Assembly: GCF_003244875.1 (NCBI RefSeq)
Contig: NZ_LXXZ01000063.1
Location: forward strand, 62,001-126,000
Source of the DNA: Stenotrophomonas sepilia
GTDB taxonomy: Bacteria; Pseudomonadota; Gammaproteobacteria; Xanthomonadales; Xanthomonadaceae
Reading direction: 5' to 3'
Length of the DNA stretch: 64,000 nt
Shown: positions 1 through 8,148 of the stretch, in pieces
Position numbering within the stretch: position 1 is the stretch's first letter
How the letters are laid out: the number at the start of each line of letters is the position of its first letter
Program-made: the position numbers and the translations under genes
The notes under the pieces: generated by a model
Told to the model about the DNA's origin: nothing
What the model saw: only the letters and a program-made list of their open reading frames with translations
Database searches by the model: none

Positions 1-320
1 GCGGCCACTGGTACCTGCGCCAGCTGCGCGGTTCGTCCAACATCAGCGGCGGCTTCCTGATCAACGTGCTGTCGGGCAACCTCAGCCACCAGATCGAGCA
101 CCATTTCTACCCGGATCTGCCGGCCAACCGCTATGCGGCCATCGCCAAGGAAGTGAAGGACATCTGCCGCCGCTACGGCCAGCACTACAACAACGGCTCG
201 CTGCCGCGCCAGTTCGGCCAGGTGGTCTGGCGCATCCTGCGCCACGCATTCCCGAGCAAGCCGCGCCGCCTGCCGATGCCGGACATCATGTCCGCACCGG
301 CATCGGCCAACGCGGGCTGA
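1..320 (+). CDS. Fatty-acid (acyl-CoA type) desaturase, C-terminal fragment
   Basis: The frame is open from base 3 to a TGA at 318-320, so the 5' part of the gene lies outside the window. The visible ~105 residues contain the motif HQIEHHFYPDLP. This is the third histidine box (HxxHH) that helps bind the di-iron centre of membrane fatty-acid desaturases. The following NRYAAIAKEVKDIC resembles the C-terminal cytosolic tail of the same family. The enzyme should insert a double bond into an acyl chain at the inner membrane; regiospecificity cannot be told from this piece. The gene converges on the TPR gene, with only 5 bp between the two stop codons. Confidence 0.85.
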   Translation, partial: GHWYLRQLRGSSNISGGFLINVLSGNLSHQIEHHFYPDLPANRYAAIAKEVKDICRRYGQHYNNGSLPRQFGQVVWRILRHAFPSKPRRLPMPDIMSAPASANAG

Positions 321-325
321 TCGAC

Positions 326-661
326 TCAGCCCGCCTTCGCCAGGGCGGCCTGCTCGCGGTCCAGGCGTCGCAGGAACACCTGCATTTCCTTGCGCGCCTG
401 CTGGTCGCCCTTGCTGCCGGCCACGCTCAAGCCGCGCTGCCATGCCTCACGGGCCGCCTGTGGCTGGCCACTGGCCAGCCAGGCTTTGCCCAGCAGCTTC
501 CAGGCTGCCGAGTAATGCGGATCAAGCACCACGCAGCGGCCCAGGTGGGTTGCCGCGCGTACCGGGTTGCCGGCATCCAGCCAGCCCTTGCCCAGGCCGA
601 AGCGCAGCAGCGCGCCGTCCTTGCCTGCGGCAAGCATGCATTCCAGAGCTTCGATGTTCAT
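326..661 (-). CDS. Small TPR-repeat protein, third gene of the sodA operon
   Basis: This 111-residue protein starts [16 protein letters not shown]; the ATG overlaps the stop of the flavin reductase gene (ATGA, 658-661). A longer open frame extends upstream but lies inside the flavin reductase gene, so the short start is preferred. Residues ~15-75 read as two tetratricopeptide helix pairs (for example GNPVRAATHLGRCVVLDPHY and AAWKLLGKAWLASGQ), a protein-interaction scaffold. No signal peptide is visible, so it should be cytoplasmic. The specific partner is unknown. Its position implies coexpression with superoxide dismutase and a flavin reductase. Confidence 0.75.
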   Translation of the reverse strand: MNIEALECMLAAGKDGALLRFGLGKGWLDAGNPVRAATHLGRCVVLDPHYSAAWKLLGKAWLASGQPQAAREAWQRGLSVAGSKGDQQARKEMQVFLRRLDREQAALAKAG

Positions 662-1236
662 CCGCGCACCTCCACCAGCAGTTCGGCCGGGCCGGGCTGG
701 AAGCGGCCGCGATGGAACAGCAGCGGCGCGCCGCCATTCTCCTGCACTTCGATGATGCGGCCGGCCAGCAGCAGGTGATCGCCTACCGGCCACTGCGCGT
801 GGCGGGTACAGGTGAGATGGGCGACCGCACCGGCGATGCGCGGTGGGGCGTCCTCGTCGTCATCCAGCAATGCCAGGCCGTCGAAGCGGTTGCGCACCTG
901 CGGATCGGCAAAGCGCCGGGCCAGTGCCTCCTGGTCGGCCGCCAGCACGCTGAGCGCAAAGCGTGTGGCACGCTGGAAGGTGGACAGGCTCTGAGCGTGC
1001 AACGCCAGGTTCCACAGCACCAAAGGGGGCTGCAGTGAGACCGGTACGAACGAGTTGATGGTCAGGCCGACCGGCTTGCCCTGTGCATCGCGCGCGCAGA
1101 CGATGACCACGCCGGTCGGGAAATGGCCGAGCAGCCGCCGCAGGGCACGCGGCGGCATCTCGACCGATGGCACCGGGGCCGGGGCGGGGAACACCCCCGC
1201 CCACGGCCCGGCGTAGGGCAGTGTCTCGCCGCTCAT
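658..1236 (-). CDS. Flavin reductase-like domain protein (FMN-binding split barrel)
   Basis: The 192-residue product matches the flavin reductase-like family (HpaC/NtaB group). Typical elements are [12 protein letters not shown] near residue 40, [21 protein letters not shown] around 57-77 and a late [13 protein letters not shown] strand. Members reduce free FMN or FAD with NAD(P)H, usually for a partner monooxygenase, or reduce other acceptors. The gene overlaps sodA by 4 bp upstream (ATGA at 1233-1236) and the TPR gene downstream, so all three are translationally coupled. No monooxygenase lies alongside, which suggests a redox role under superoxide stress rather than a catabolic one; that is inference. 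Confidence 0.8.
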   Translation of the reverse strand: MSGETLPYAGPWAGVFPAPAPVPSVEMPPRALRRLLGHFPTGVVIVCARDAQGKPVGLTINSFVPVSLQPPLVLWNLALHAQSLSTFQRATRFALSVLAADQEALARRFADPQVRNRFDGLALLDDDEDAPPRIAGAVAHLTCTRHAQWPVGDHLLLAGRIIEVQENGGAPLLFHRGRFQPGPAELLVEVRG

Positions 1237-1862
1237 GAGGCCCGGGCCTGGCGGTAGCGCCGGCCGACCTCGGCCCAGTTGATGATGTTGAAGAACGCGC
1301 CAATGTAGTCCGGGCGACGGTTCTGGTAGTGCAGGTAGTAGGCGTGTTCCCAGACATCCAGTGCCAGGATCGGGGTGTTGCCGGACAGGCCGACGGCTGC
1401 ACCCATCAGCGGGCTGTCCTGGTTGGCGCTGCTTTCCACCTGCAGGCGGCCATCGCGATCGCTGGTCAGCCAGGCCCAGCCACTGCCGAAGCGGGTCTGC
1501 GCGGCCTTGCTGAAGGCATCCTTGAACGCATCGAAGCCGCCAAGGTCACGGTCGATGGCGGCGGCCAGTTCATCATCGGGTGCACCACCGCTGGGGCTGA
1601 GCACGGTCCAGAACAGGCTGTGGTTGGCGTGGCCACCGCCGTTGTTGCGCACCGCGCCACGCTGCGCCTCGGGCACGGCATCGAGGTTGGCGATCAGCGC
1701 CTCGACCGGTTGCTCGGCGATGCCGGCCTGCTCGATGGCGGCATTGAGGTTGTTGACGTAGGTCTGGTGGTGCTTGCTGTGGTGGATCTCCATCGTGCGC
1801 GCATCGAAGTGCGGCTCGAGGGCGTCGTAGGCGTAGGGGAGCGGGGGAAGCGAGTACGACAT
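1233..1862 (-). CDS. sodA: Superoxide dismutase, Fe/Mn family (probably Mn)
   Basis: The 209-residue protein begins [15 protein letters not shown] and has the full Fe/Mn superoxide dismutase layout: an N-terminal helical hairpin with His27 (HHSKHHQTY), a second ligand His in [13 protein letters not shown], and the C-terminal [11 protein letters not shown] giving the Asp and His ligands. Gly-Gly before HANH is more typical of Mn enzymes, so sodA is preferred over sodB; metal choice is inference. It dismutates superoxide to oxygen and peroxide in the cytoplasm. A GGAG lies 8-9 bases before the ATG. It is the first gene of a three-gene operon behind a SoxR-like promoter. Confidence 0.93.
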   Translation of the reverse strand: MSYSLPPLPYAYDALEPHFDARTMEIHHSKHHQTYVNNLNAAIEQAGIAEQPVEALIANLDAVPEAQRGAVRNNGGGHANHSLFWTVLSPSGGAPDDELAAAIDRDLGGFDAFKDAFSKAAQTRFGSGWAWLTSDRDGRLQVESSANQDSPLMGAAVGLSGNTPILALDVWEHAYYLHYQNRRPDYIGAFFNIINWAEVGRRYRQARAS

Positions 1863-1911
1863 CGAAGCAATCTCCGTGGGGAAGGCCAGAGGGGCTGGCC
1901 GTGGGGAGATC

Positions 1912-1942
1912 GTTATCGCACCTCAACATTGGTTGAGGTCAA
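1912..1942 (-). promoter_or_regulatory. SoxR/MerR-type promoter of the sodA operon
   Basis: On the minus strand TTGACC (1937-1942) and GATAAC (1912-1917) are separated by exactly 19 bases. Inside the spacer and -35 is the dyad CCTCAAC-ATTG-GTTGAGG (1921-1938), 7-4-7. E. coli SoxR boxes have the same arms-and-gap geometry (CCTCAAG-TTAA-CTTGAGG) in a 19-bp spacer. Overlong spacers with a central dyad are the hallmark of MerR-family activation. The element lies ~50 bp upstream of the sodA ATG. Binding by SoxR itself is inferred from similarity. Confidence 0.7.
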
Positions 1943-1970
1943 GGGAAGAAGCGATGGACATCGAGGCATG

Positions 1971-2033
1971 GTAGTGCCGGCCGCTGGCCGGCAACCCGAC
2001 CCGCCCTGATTGCCGGCCAGCGGCCGGCACTAC
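1971..2033. repeat. Paired palindromic repeat (SMAG/REP type), inverted
   Basis: The 23-bp unit at 1971-1993 (core TGCCGGCCGCTGGCCGGCA) is present again in inverted orientation at 2011-2033, separated by 17 bp. The pair can form one long hairpin between the sodA operon promoter and the downstream end of the thioredoxin gene. The same unit recurs at 15.3 and 15.9-16.3 kb. Confidence 0.85.
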
Positions 2034-2044
2034 CTTTCACTACC

Positions 2045-3556
2045 TCAACTCAACCAATCCTTGCACGCGCCATCCACCTGATCCCCGCACGCCTGCTGCA
2101 TCCGCTGCTGCAGCCGCGCCAGTGTCTCGGCACCCTGGTGCTTCCCGCTCCACGTCTTCAACCGCCCGGCCAGGCGTTCGAAGCGCTGGCGGGTGCGCTG
2201 GTGGTAGCCCGACGGCTGCGCCTCCAGTTCGGCGATCAGCGAGGCGGTGGCCTGCTCGATGCGCGGCGCGTCGTTCGGCGCCAGCTTCAGCAACCCTTCC
2301 ACGTACAGCACGCCCCATTGCACGCGGGTGGCCGGGCCCTGCGCACCGTCGTAGGCACGCTTCAACCACTCCAGCGCACCGGCAGTGTCGCCGCGCTGCT
2401 CGGCCAGTTCGGCCAGCTCGGGCATGTAGTAGTAGGGCTGCTCGCTGCGCTTCAGCTCCGCCAGCAACAACGCCTCGGCACCGGCGTCGTCACCGACCTG
2501 GCGCAGTGCGTAGACCGCGCTGCTGATCGTGGCCTGGCGTGCATGCGCATCAGTGGCGGTGGCGTCGGCCGCGGCCACGCGCTGCTTGACCCGATCAACC
2601 AGCGGCGCGGGCAGTGCGCCCTTCGGCTGCTGCTGGCGGGCCAGCGATACTTCCGTCAGTGCGCGCGACAATGCGTCGTCGGCGCGGTCGCCGCGCTCGG
2701 CATCTGCGCGCTCCAGCGCGACCAGCAGCTGCTGCCCCAGCGTGTTGCGGGTGGCTGGGCCGGCGCTGGCCTGCTGGACCAACTGTGCGCCTGCATAGCC
2801 CAGCAACTCACGGTTGCGGCGGACTTCGGCCGGCTGCGCCAGCACGGCCTGCAGCAGCTCGCGTACTTCGGTAGGCGAGCTGGCGGGCGTGTCGGCGGTG
2901 GCCAGGGCCAGCAGGGCGAAGCGGCGTTGCAGCGCCGCGTCGGGTGCGGCCTTGGACAGCTGGCGCAGTACATCCTGGCCCCTGCGCCCGCCAGCCAGAC
3001 GGTTGGCGTCGACTTCCCAGCCGTAGTCGCCCAGTACCTGCCAGTCTTCGGCGGCCAATTTTTCCGGCGTGGCCAGTGCCGTCGCCAGGGTGGCGGCGAT
3101 GGCGCTGCGGCGCCCGGCCGCGACGGTCAATGCCCGGGTCAGTTCGGCGGCGTCGTTGCCACCGGCCACGCGGGTAAGTTCATTGCGCTGTGGGTCCAGC
3201 ACGATCAGGGTCGGGTAGCCGCGCACCCCGAAGCGTTCGCCCCAGGCCTGCGCACCTTCCTCGTCGCCATCCAGGTAGACCGGCACGAACTTGCCGGTCA
3301 AGGCGATGAAGGCCGGGTCCTTGAACAGGCCGGCCTTGAGCTGGTTGCACGGCGGGCACCAGACCGCGCCCCAGTACAGCAGCACCGGCTTGCCGCTGTC
3401 GGCGGCTTCGGCGAAGGCATCATCGACGTCACCCTGGCGCCACGCGATTCCCTTGGCCGGCGCAGGTGCCTCGGCGGAGTTGGCGGTGGAAACCGGGGCC
3501 GGGGTGCAGGCGCTCAGCGCCGAAGCCAGCAGCAACACGGAAAGCGCGACGCGCAT
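2045..3556 (-). CDS. Thioredoxin-domain lipoprotein with long TPR-like helical tail
   Basis: About 503 residues. The chosen ATG has a GAG nine bases upstream and gives a lipoprotein signal (MRVALSVLLLASALSAC), lipidated at Cys17; an ATG three codons earlier is possible. Residues ~40-150 form a thioredoxin fold with WCPPC (Cys67/Cys70) and a cis-Pro in GYPTLIVLD. The remaining ~350 residues are alpha-helical, with TPR-like stretches such as DAGAEALLLAELKRSEQPYY. It should act in the periplasm as a membrane-tethered disulfide or protein-folding factor; the substrate is unknown. The gene is monocistronic, facing away from the GNAT gene upstream. Confidence 0.8.
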   Translation of the reverse strand: MRVALSVLLLASALSACTPAPVSTANSAEAPAPAKGIAWRQGDVDDAFAEAADSGKPVLLYWGAVWCPPCNQLKAGLFKDPAFIALTGKFVPVYLDGDEEGAQAWGERFGVRGYPTLIVLDPQRNELTRVAGGNDAAELTRALTVAAGRRSAIAATLATALATPEKLAAEDWQVLGDYGWEVDANRLAGGRRGQDVLRQLSKAAPDAALQRRFALLALATADTPASSPTEVRELLQAVLAQPAEVRRNRELLGYAGAQLVQQASAGPATRNTLGQQLLVALERADAERGDRADDALSRALTEVSLARQQQPKGALPAPLVDRVKQRVAAADATATDAHARQATISSAVYALRQVGDDAGAEALLLAELKRSEQPYYYMPELAELAEQRGDTAGALEWLKRAYDGAQGPATRVQWGVLYVEGLLKLAPNDAPRIEQATASLIAELEAQPSGYHQRTRQRFERLAGRLKTWSGKHQGAETLARLQQRMQQACGDQVDGACKDWLS

Positions 3557-3666
3557 CGGCAGCATCTCGAAGGGCAGGGTGACAGGGCATTGTAGGAACG
3601 CGCAGGGAAGCCGCTGATTCAGTTTGCTTATATCGGCTGGGCAGCTGGGCATGACACCCGCTGCCT

Positions 3667-4116
3667 TCAGGCGGCCGCCCGCACCATCTGCTGGTAGACC
3701 AGGCCGTTGAACTCGCCGGCCTCACCGTCAACCACGAAGCCATAGCGCAGATAGGTCGGCACAGCATTGAGCGATGCGCGTACGGTCAGGACCGGCTCGC
3801 GTACCTGCGGCAGCACCGCCTCGAACAGTGCATGGCCGATGCCCTTTCCCTGGCAGGCGGGATCAACGAACAGCATCGCCAGGTGGCGACCTTCCTTCAA
3901 CTCGACCACGCCGACGATACGGCCGTCCTGCTCGGCCACCAGGATATGGTTGTCGCCGTCCAGGCGTTCACCGAACGCATCGGCGGCGGCGACATTGCCG
4001 AACGTGGCGATGCCGGCTGCGCTGAGCGAGGGCGCCACCGCCGCAGTGAACGCGGCCAGGCACACCGCGCTGATCGCAGGCAGGTCATCGACGCGGGCAG
4101 GGCGGATCGTCGGCAT
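3667..4116 (-). CDS. GNAT-family N-acetyltransferase
   Basis: The 149-residue protein starts MPTIRPARVDDLPAIS with GGAAGAA positioned as ribosome binding site; the longer open frame upstream has no support. It has the GNAT core: HLAMLFVDPACQGKGIGHALFEAVL contains the acetyl-CoA binding signature (Q/RxxGxG/A as QGKGIG), followed by LTVRASLNAVPTYLRYGFV, the family's C-terminal strand-helix. It transfers an acetyl group from acetyl-CoA to an unknown amine. It is divergent from the LLM oxidoreductase gene, with 66 bp between starts. Confidence 0.85.
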   Translation of the reverse strand: MPTIRPARVDDLPAISAVCLAAFTAAVAPSLSAAGIATFGNVAAADAFGERLDGDNHILVAEQDGRIVGVVELKEGRHLAMLFVDPACQGKGIGHALFEAVLPQVREPVLTVRASLNAVPTYLRYGFVVDGEAGEFNGLVYQQMVRAAA

Positions 4117-4182
4117 GCAGTGTTCTTCCCGTGGCGGGCTGCGCGCCCTCGCTGCCCCGTGCCTGCACGCTAAGCTGCAGGC

Positions 4183-5118
4183 ATGAGTGATTTCAATCCC
4201 GCGCACGCTGCGTTGTTTCCACGGCAGGGCTTGAGCCTGGGCCTGATGACGCCGGTGGCGTCGCAGGGGCTGGCCGATCCGCATGAGGCGCGGCGCATCG
4301 CGCGGTTGGCCGACGATCTTGGTTTCGCCGCGCTATGGGCGCGCGATGTGCCGCTGATGGTGCCGCAGGGGCCGGACGCGACAGCAAGTGCGCTGGACGA
4401 TCCGTTCCTGTGGCTGGGCATGCTGGCCGCTGCGACCGAGCGCATCGTGGTCGGCAGCGCGGCCATCGTGCTGCCATTGCGGCAGCCGCTGCAGGTGGCG
4501 AAGTCGGCGTTGAGCCTGGACCGGATCAGCGGCGGGCGGTTCGTGCTGGGGCTGGGTTCGGGTGATCGCCCGGAAGAATTCGCTGCGTTCGGCGAGGATC
4601 TGGAGGGCAGGGCGGCGACCTTCCGTGAGCGCTGGACGTTGCTGCGCGCGGCGCTGTCACCGGAGACCGATGAGCGGACCGCCGTACTGCAGGCGACCGG
4701 TGGCTTCGACGTACTTCCGGCGCCGGCAACCCGCGTTCCGATGCTGGTGGTGGGTACCGCACGGCAGAGCCTGCAGTGGATCGCGCGCGAGGCCGAAGGC
4801 TGGGTCACCTATCATCGTGAGGAGGCCGCGCAGGAGGGGCGCATCGGCCTGTGGCAGCAGGCGCTGGCGCAGCGCGGCGGACCAGGCAAGCCATTCGTGC
4901 AGTCGATGCTGCTGGATCTGCAGGCGGATCCGCAGGCGCCCCCCGAGCCGCTGCCGCTGGGCCTGAAGGTCGGCCGCGATGGCCTGCGTGACTATCTGCT
5001 GCGCGTGCATGGGCAGGGCGTGGCGCACGTGATGTTCAATCTGGTCGACAACGGGCGGCCGATGGACGCGGTGCTGCGTGAGATCGGGGAGCAGGTTCTG
5101 CCGCATATGCTCGGGTAG
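4183..5118 (+). CDS. LLM-class (luciferase-like) flavin oxidoreductase
   Basis: This 311-residue protein has the TIM-barrel layout of bacterial luciferase-like monooxygenases: LSLGLMTPV at the first strand, ARLADDLGFAALWARDVPL, then ERIVVGSAAIVLPLRQPLQVAKSALSLDRISGGRFVLGLGSGD around residues 85-130. Members use FMNH2 or F420 with oxygen to oxidise varied substrates; the substrate here is unknown. A TIGR03571-like subgroup is likely from the N-terminal motif, but this is recall, not a search. No cofactor partner is adjacent. A 17-bp palindrome follows the gene. Confidence 0.82.
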   Translation: MSDFNPAHAALFPRQGLSLGLMTPVASQGLADPHEARRIARLADDLGFAALWARDVPLMVPQGPDATASALDDPFLWLGMLAAATERIVVGSAAIVLPLRQPLQVAKSALSLDRISGGRFVLGLGSGDRPEEFAAFGEDLEGRAATFRERWTLLRAALSPETDERTAVLQATGGFDVLPAPATRVPMLVVGTARQSLQWIAREAEGWVTYHREEAAQEGRIGLWQQALAQRGGPGKPFVQSMLLDLQADPQAPPEPLPLGLKVGRDGLRDYLLRVHGQGVAHVMFNLVDNGRPMDAVLREIGEQVLPHMLG

Positions 5119-5199
5119 GTGTACACCTTGGTGGACACGCTCTCACCGCTGCGCCCGCTGAACTGCTGAGTGTTTCCTTCAGTGGCCGAGGCAGAAGCA

Positions 5200-5216
5200 G
5201 TCGAGCACTGCTCGAC
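5200..5216. other. 17-bp perfect palindrome after the LLM gene
   Basis: GTCGAGCA and TGCTCGAC face each other around a single C. It could be the hairpin of a terminator (there is no T-run), a remnant of a genomic repeat, or an operator. It lies 23 bp before the candidate Fur site. Confidence 0.4.
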
Positions 5217-5238
5217 TCTACATGCAGCAGGCATCTGC

Positions 5239-5260
5239 GTATCATTCGCATTTGATACCC
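5239..5260. promoter_or_regulatory. Candidate Fur box upstream of the DUF3817 gene
   Basis: The stretch contains TATCATTCGCATTTGATA (5240-5257), an AT-rich dyad (TATCA...TGATA) in otherwise GC-rich DNA. Its reverse complement shares GGGTATCAAATGC with bases 5638-5650 in front of the siderophore cluster. Both resemble GATAAT-type Fur operators without being perfect. Iron control of both flanking transcripts is inferred. Confidence 0.45.
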
Positions 5261-5277
5261 CGCTGCCGGAGCCCCGT

Positions 5278-5607
5278 GTGACCCAACGTTCCCCCATGCA
5301 CCCGACCGGACGCCTGTTCGCCGCGGTCGCCTTCATCGAGGCCGTGACCTGGGCCGGCCTGCTCATCGGCATGTGGATGAAATACGGCCCGATGGCCAAC
5401 GTGGCGCTGGTGAAGCTGTTCGGGCCGCTGCACGGCGTGGCCTTCCTGGTCTATGTGGCGGTGACGCTGTTTGCGGCGGTGCGCCTGCGCTGGCCGTGGT
5501 GGGCCAGTGCCCTGGCCCTGCTGGCAGCGATCCCGCCGCTGGTGACGCTGCCGTTGGAGTGGTGGTTCAAGCGCCGTGGCCTGCTCGGCTTGCGTGCAAT
5601 GCGCTGA
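5278..5607 (+). CDS. Small integral membrane protein, DUF3817 family
   Basis: The GTG at 5278 has GGAG six bases upstream and gives 109 residues; an ATG five codons in (MHPTGRLFAAVAFIEAVTW) is the alternative. Three hydrophobic segments are visible: LFAAVAFIEAVTWAGLLIG, LHGVAFLVYVAVTLFAAV and WWASALALLAAIPPLVTL. The charged end WWFKRRGLLG and the FIEAVTW start match what I remember of DUF3817 proteins, whose function is unknown. It sits between two candidate Fur sites and upstream of the siderophore exporter, so it may respond to iron. Confidence 0.7.
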   Translation: MTQRSPMHPTGRLFAAVAFIEAVTWAGLLIGMWMKYGPMANVALVKLFGPLHGVAFLVYVAVTLFAAVRLRWPWWASALALLAAIPPLVTLPLEWWFKRRGLLGLRAMR

Positions 5608-5637
5608 ACCCACTGTTGCGGGCCCATTCAAGAGAAT

Positions 5638-5672
5638 GGGTATCAAATGCAAATACGAGCCGTTATCATTTA
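5638..5672. promoter_or_regulatory. Candidate Fur-regulated promoter region of the ent cluster
   Basis: Bases 5638-5655 read GGGTATCAAATGCAAATA and 5664-5672 read TATCATTTA. This is an AT-rich island about 90 bp upstream of the entS ATG in a 154-bp intergenic stretch. The arrangement resembles overlapping NATNAT hexamers of Fur operators. Siderophore operons are classically Fur-repressed; the assignment here rests on position and base pattern. Confidence 0.5.
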
Positions 5673-5761
5673 AGGGTGGCATCTGGCCCTTAGCAGGGTC
5701 GGTGCCGGGTGGGGCGCGCAGGCGCGTCCGGCCAATCCTTCCCTGTTACGGCTGGTGTTTC

Positions 5762-6958
5762 ATGCACGCACGTCCCGTCGTTCCCGGCTTGCCGGCGCTG
5801 GTGTTGGCTGCCCTGATCGGCACCATGGCGATGATGTCCTTCGTCGCCGTGATCGGCCCGGTGGTCCGCATGCTCGGTTTGTCCGAGTGGCATGCCGGGC
5901 TGTCAGTCACCGCCGCAGGCGTGTTGTGGATGCTGGCCGCGCGCCCCTGGGGCAAGCTCAGCGACCGCATCGGCCGCAAGCGTGTGCTGATGCTGGCGAT
6001 GAGTGCCTACACCGTGGTCTACATCGCGCTGGCGGTGTTCATCGACGTGGCCCTGCAGGCAGTGCCGCCGGTGCTGGTGTCAGTGCTGGTGCTGGTTGCT
6101 GCGCGCGGCCTGATCGGCCTTTTCTACGCAGCGGTGCCTCCTACCGCAGCTGCGCTGATCGCCGACAAGGCGCCGACTGGGCAACGTGCGAAGTTCCTCG
6201 CCCGCCTGGGCAGCGCCAACGCACTGGGCATGGTGCTGGGCCCGGCTGCCGCGGGTTGGCTGGCCTATACGAACCTGTCGCTGGCGCTGTATGTAGCCGC
6301 ACTGTTGCCACTGCTGGCGTTGGCGCTGCTGGCCTGGCGACTGCCGGCCACACCGCCTGTGATGGGCGTTTCCGCCCAGCGCCGCGCGCCGATGAGGTGC
6401 CTCGACCCGCGCCTGCGCCTGCCGCAGCTGGCGGCGTTCACCGCCATGGTCTCGGTGACCATCGCGCAGGTGACGGTGGGCTTTTTCGCGATTGATCGGC
6501 TGGGACTGGATGCGGCGGCCGGTGCGCGCATGGCCGGCATCGCGCTGACGGCGGTCGGCGTTGGCCTGATCCTGGCGCAGGCGCTGGTGATGAAGCTGGA
6601 GGTTCATCCGCGGCGCTGGATCGTCCTCGGCGCCGTGATCTCAGGCATCGGCTTTGCTTCGGTGGCGGGCGTGCAGCAGGCCTGGCAACTGCCTGCGGCC
6701 TACGCACTGGCTGCATTCGGCATGGGCTTCGTATTCCCTTCGTTCCAGGCGTTGGCCGCCGACGCGGTGGAGGCGCACGAGCAGGGCGCCGCCGCCGGTA
6801 CTGTCGCTGCCGCGCAGGGACTGGGCATGGTGGCCGGGCCGATGCTCGGCACGCTGGTGTATCGCGGCGGGCCCAGCCTGCCATACCTCCTGGTCGGCGC
6901 GTTGCTGCTGTTGCTGTGCGCGCTGGCTGCAGCGCATCGGATGAAGGAGACCCCATGA
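5762..6958 (+). CDS. entS: MFS transporter, EntS-like siderophore exporter
   Basis: The 398-residue protein starts MHARPVVPGLPALVLA; an upstream open frame through the Fur region is disregarded. About twelve hydrophobic segments are visible, with the major-facilitator signature between TM2 and TM3 (AARPWGKLSDRIGRKRVLML, the GxxxDRxGRK loop). It lies first in the siderophore cluster and overlaps entC by 4 bp, so export of the finished or precursor catecholate is the likely job. It is close to the usual ~410 residues of EntS. Substrate is inferred from context only. Confidence 0.75.
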   Translation: MHARPVVPGLPALVLAALIGTMAMMSFVAVIGPVVRMLGLSEWHAGLSVTAAGVLWMLAARPWGKLSDRIGRKRVLMLAMSAYTVVYIALAVFIDVALQAVPPVLVSVLVLVAARGLIGLFYAAVPPTAAALIADKAPTGQRAKFLARLGSANALGMVLGPAAAGWLAYTNLSLALYVAALLPLLALALLAWRLPATPPVMGVSAQRRAPMRCLDPRLRLPQLAAFTAMVSVTIAQVTVGFFAIDRLGLDAAAGARMAGIALTAVGVGLILAQALVMKLEVHPRRWIVLGAVISGIGFASVAGVQQAWQLPAAYALAAFGMGFVFPSFQALAADAVEAHEQGAAAGTVAAAQGLGMVAGPMLGTLVYRGGPSLPYLLVGALLLLLCALAAAHRMKETP

Positions 6959-8148
6959 ACGATTCCCTGATGCAGGGCGCGTGGCCGGAGGCCGCGCCCG
7001 CGCCGCAGGAGAGCAGCGACGACGCGTCGCTGTTCCTCCTGCGGCACGCTGGCCAGCACGTGCACGCACGCGGTTGCCGCGCCACGCTGCCGGCCGGTGC
7101 GCTGGCGACGTTGGCAGAGCGCGTTGCGTCCTTCTTCGAGCAGCAGCGCGGTGGGCCGGGCCTGCTGGTCGGCGCAGTCCCTTTCGAACCCCGTGCGGAC
7201 GACGCGTTGTACCAGCCCGAGCGCCTGCTGCCGGCCCTGCCGTTGCAGCCACAGGCCGCGCCAGCGCTGGAGGGTGCCCTGCAGGCCGAGCCTTCGGCGC
7301 AGGCGTACGCGGCGTCGGTGGCTGCGGCGGTGCAGGCATTGCGCGCGCCCGAACTGGACCTCCAGAAGGTGGTGCTGGCGCGCAGCCTGCTGGCACGCAC
7401 GCGGCAGTCACTTTCCCCGGAGGTTCTGCTGGCCCGCCTGGGCGCGGATCCTTCGGTGGCGACCTACGCGGTGCCGTTACCGGTGGCGCCGGGTCAGGCG
7501 CCAGCCTGGCTGGTGGGGGCAACCCCGGAATTGCTGCTGCGCAAGCGCGGCGCCGAGCTGTTGTCGCACCCGCTGGCGGGCTCCGCGCGGCGCAGCACCA
7601 ATGCTGCCGAGGACGAGCAGGCCGCGCAGGCGCTGCTGGCCTCGACCAAGGACCACGACGAGCACCGCCATGTGGTCGAGGCCATCGTCGACGGCCTGGC
7701 GCCGTACTGCAGCCACATCGATGCACAGCCGCGGCCGGCGCTGCATGCCACCGCCAGCATGTGGCATCTGGGTACCCGCATCCATGCCACCCTGAAGGAT
7801 CCGCAGACATCGGCGGCCGAGCTGCTGGCGCAGCTGCATCCCACGCCGGCCGTCTGCGGTACGCCGCGGTTGGCGGCGCTGCAGCGCATACGCGAACTGG
7901 AACCGGTACCGCGCGGCTTCTATGCCGGCGCCGTGGGCTGGTTGGACGCGCAGGGTGACGGCGACTGGTATGTGGCAATCCGCTGCGCACGCCTGCAGGG
8001 AATGCAGCTGCGCCTGTTCGCCGGCGCCGGCATCGTTGCCGACTCGCAGCCCGAGGCCGAGGTGGCCGAGACCGCTGCGAAGTTCGCTGCCCTGCTGAAT
8101 GCGTTGGGTGTCCATGAATCCGCGCCTGCGATCGAGCCTGCCGCATGA
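6955..8148 (+). CDS. entC: Isochorismate synthase
   Basis: The 397-residue product is a chorismate-utilising enzyme: [42 protein letters not shown] and [16 protein letters not shown] are the conserved blocks of EntC/MenF/DhbC. The terminal [17 protein letters not shown] is also typical. It converts chorismate to isochorismate, the first committed step of 2,3-dihydroxybenzoate synthesis. The ATG overlaps the entS stop (ATGA). Its place in an ent cluster argues against menaquinone-type MenF. Confidence 0.92.
   Translation: MNDSLMQGAWPEAAPAPQESSDDASLFLLRHAGQHVHARGCRATLPAGALATLAERVASFFEQQRGGPGLLVGAVPFEPRADDALYQPERLLPALPLQPQAAPALEGALQAEPSAQAYAASVAAAVQALRAPELDLQKVVLARSLLARTRQSLSPEVLLARLGADPSVATYAVPLPVAPGQAPAWLVGATPELLLRKRGAELLSHPLAGSARRSTNAAEDEQAAQALLASTKDHDEHRHVVEAIVDGLAPYCSHIDAQPRPALHATASMWHLGTRIHATLKDPQTSAAELLAQLHPTPAVCGTPRLAALQRIRELEPVPRGFYAGAVGWLDAQGDGDWYVAIRCARLQGMQLRLFAGAGIVADSQPEAEVAETAAKFAALLNALGVHESAPAIEPAA

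Noticed and set aside
3556-3652. N-terminal extension of the thioredoxin lipoprotein
   Set aside because: Starting upstream would bury the lipoprotein signal peptide behind 32 non-hydrophobic residues; the internal ATG gives a proper signal.
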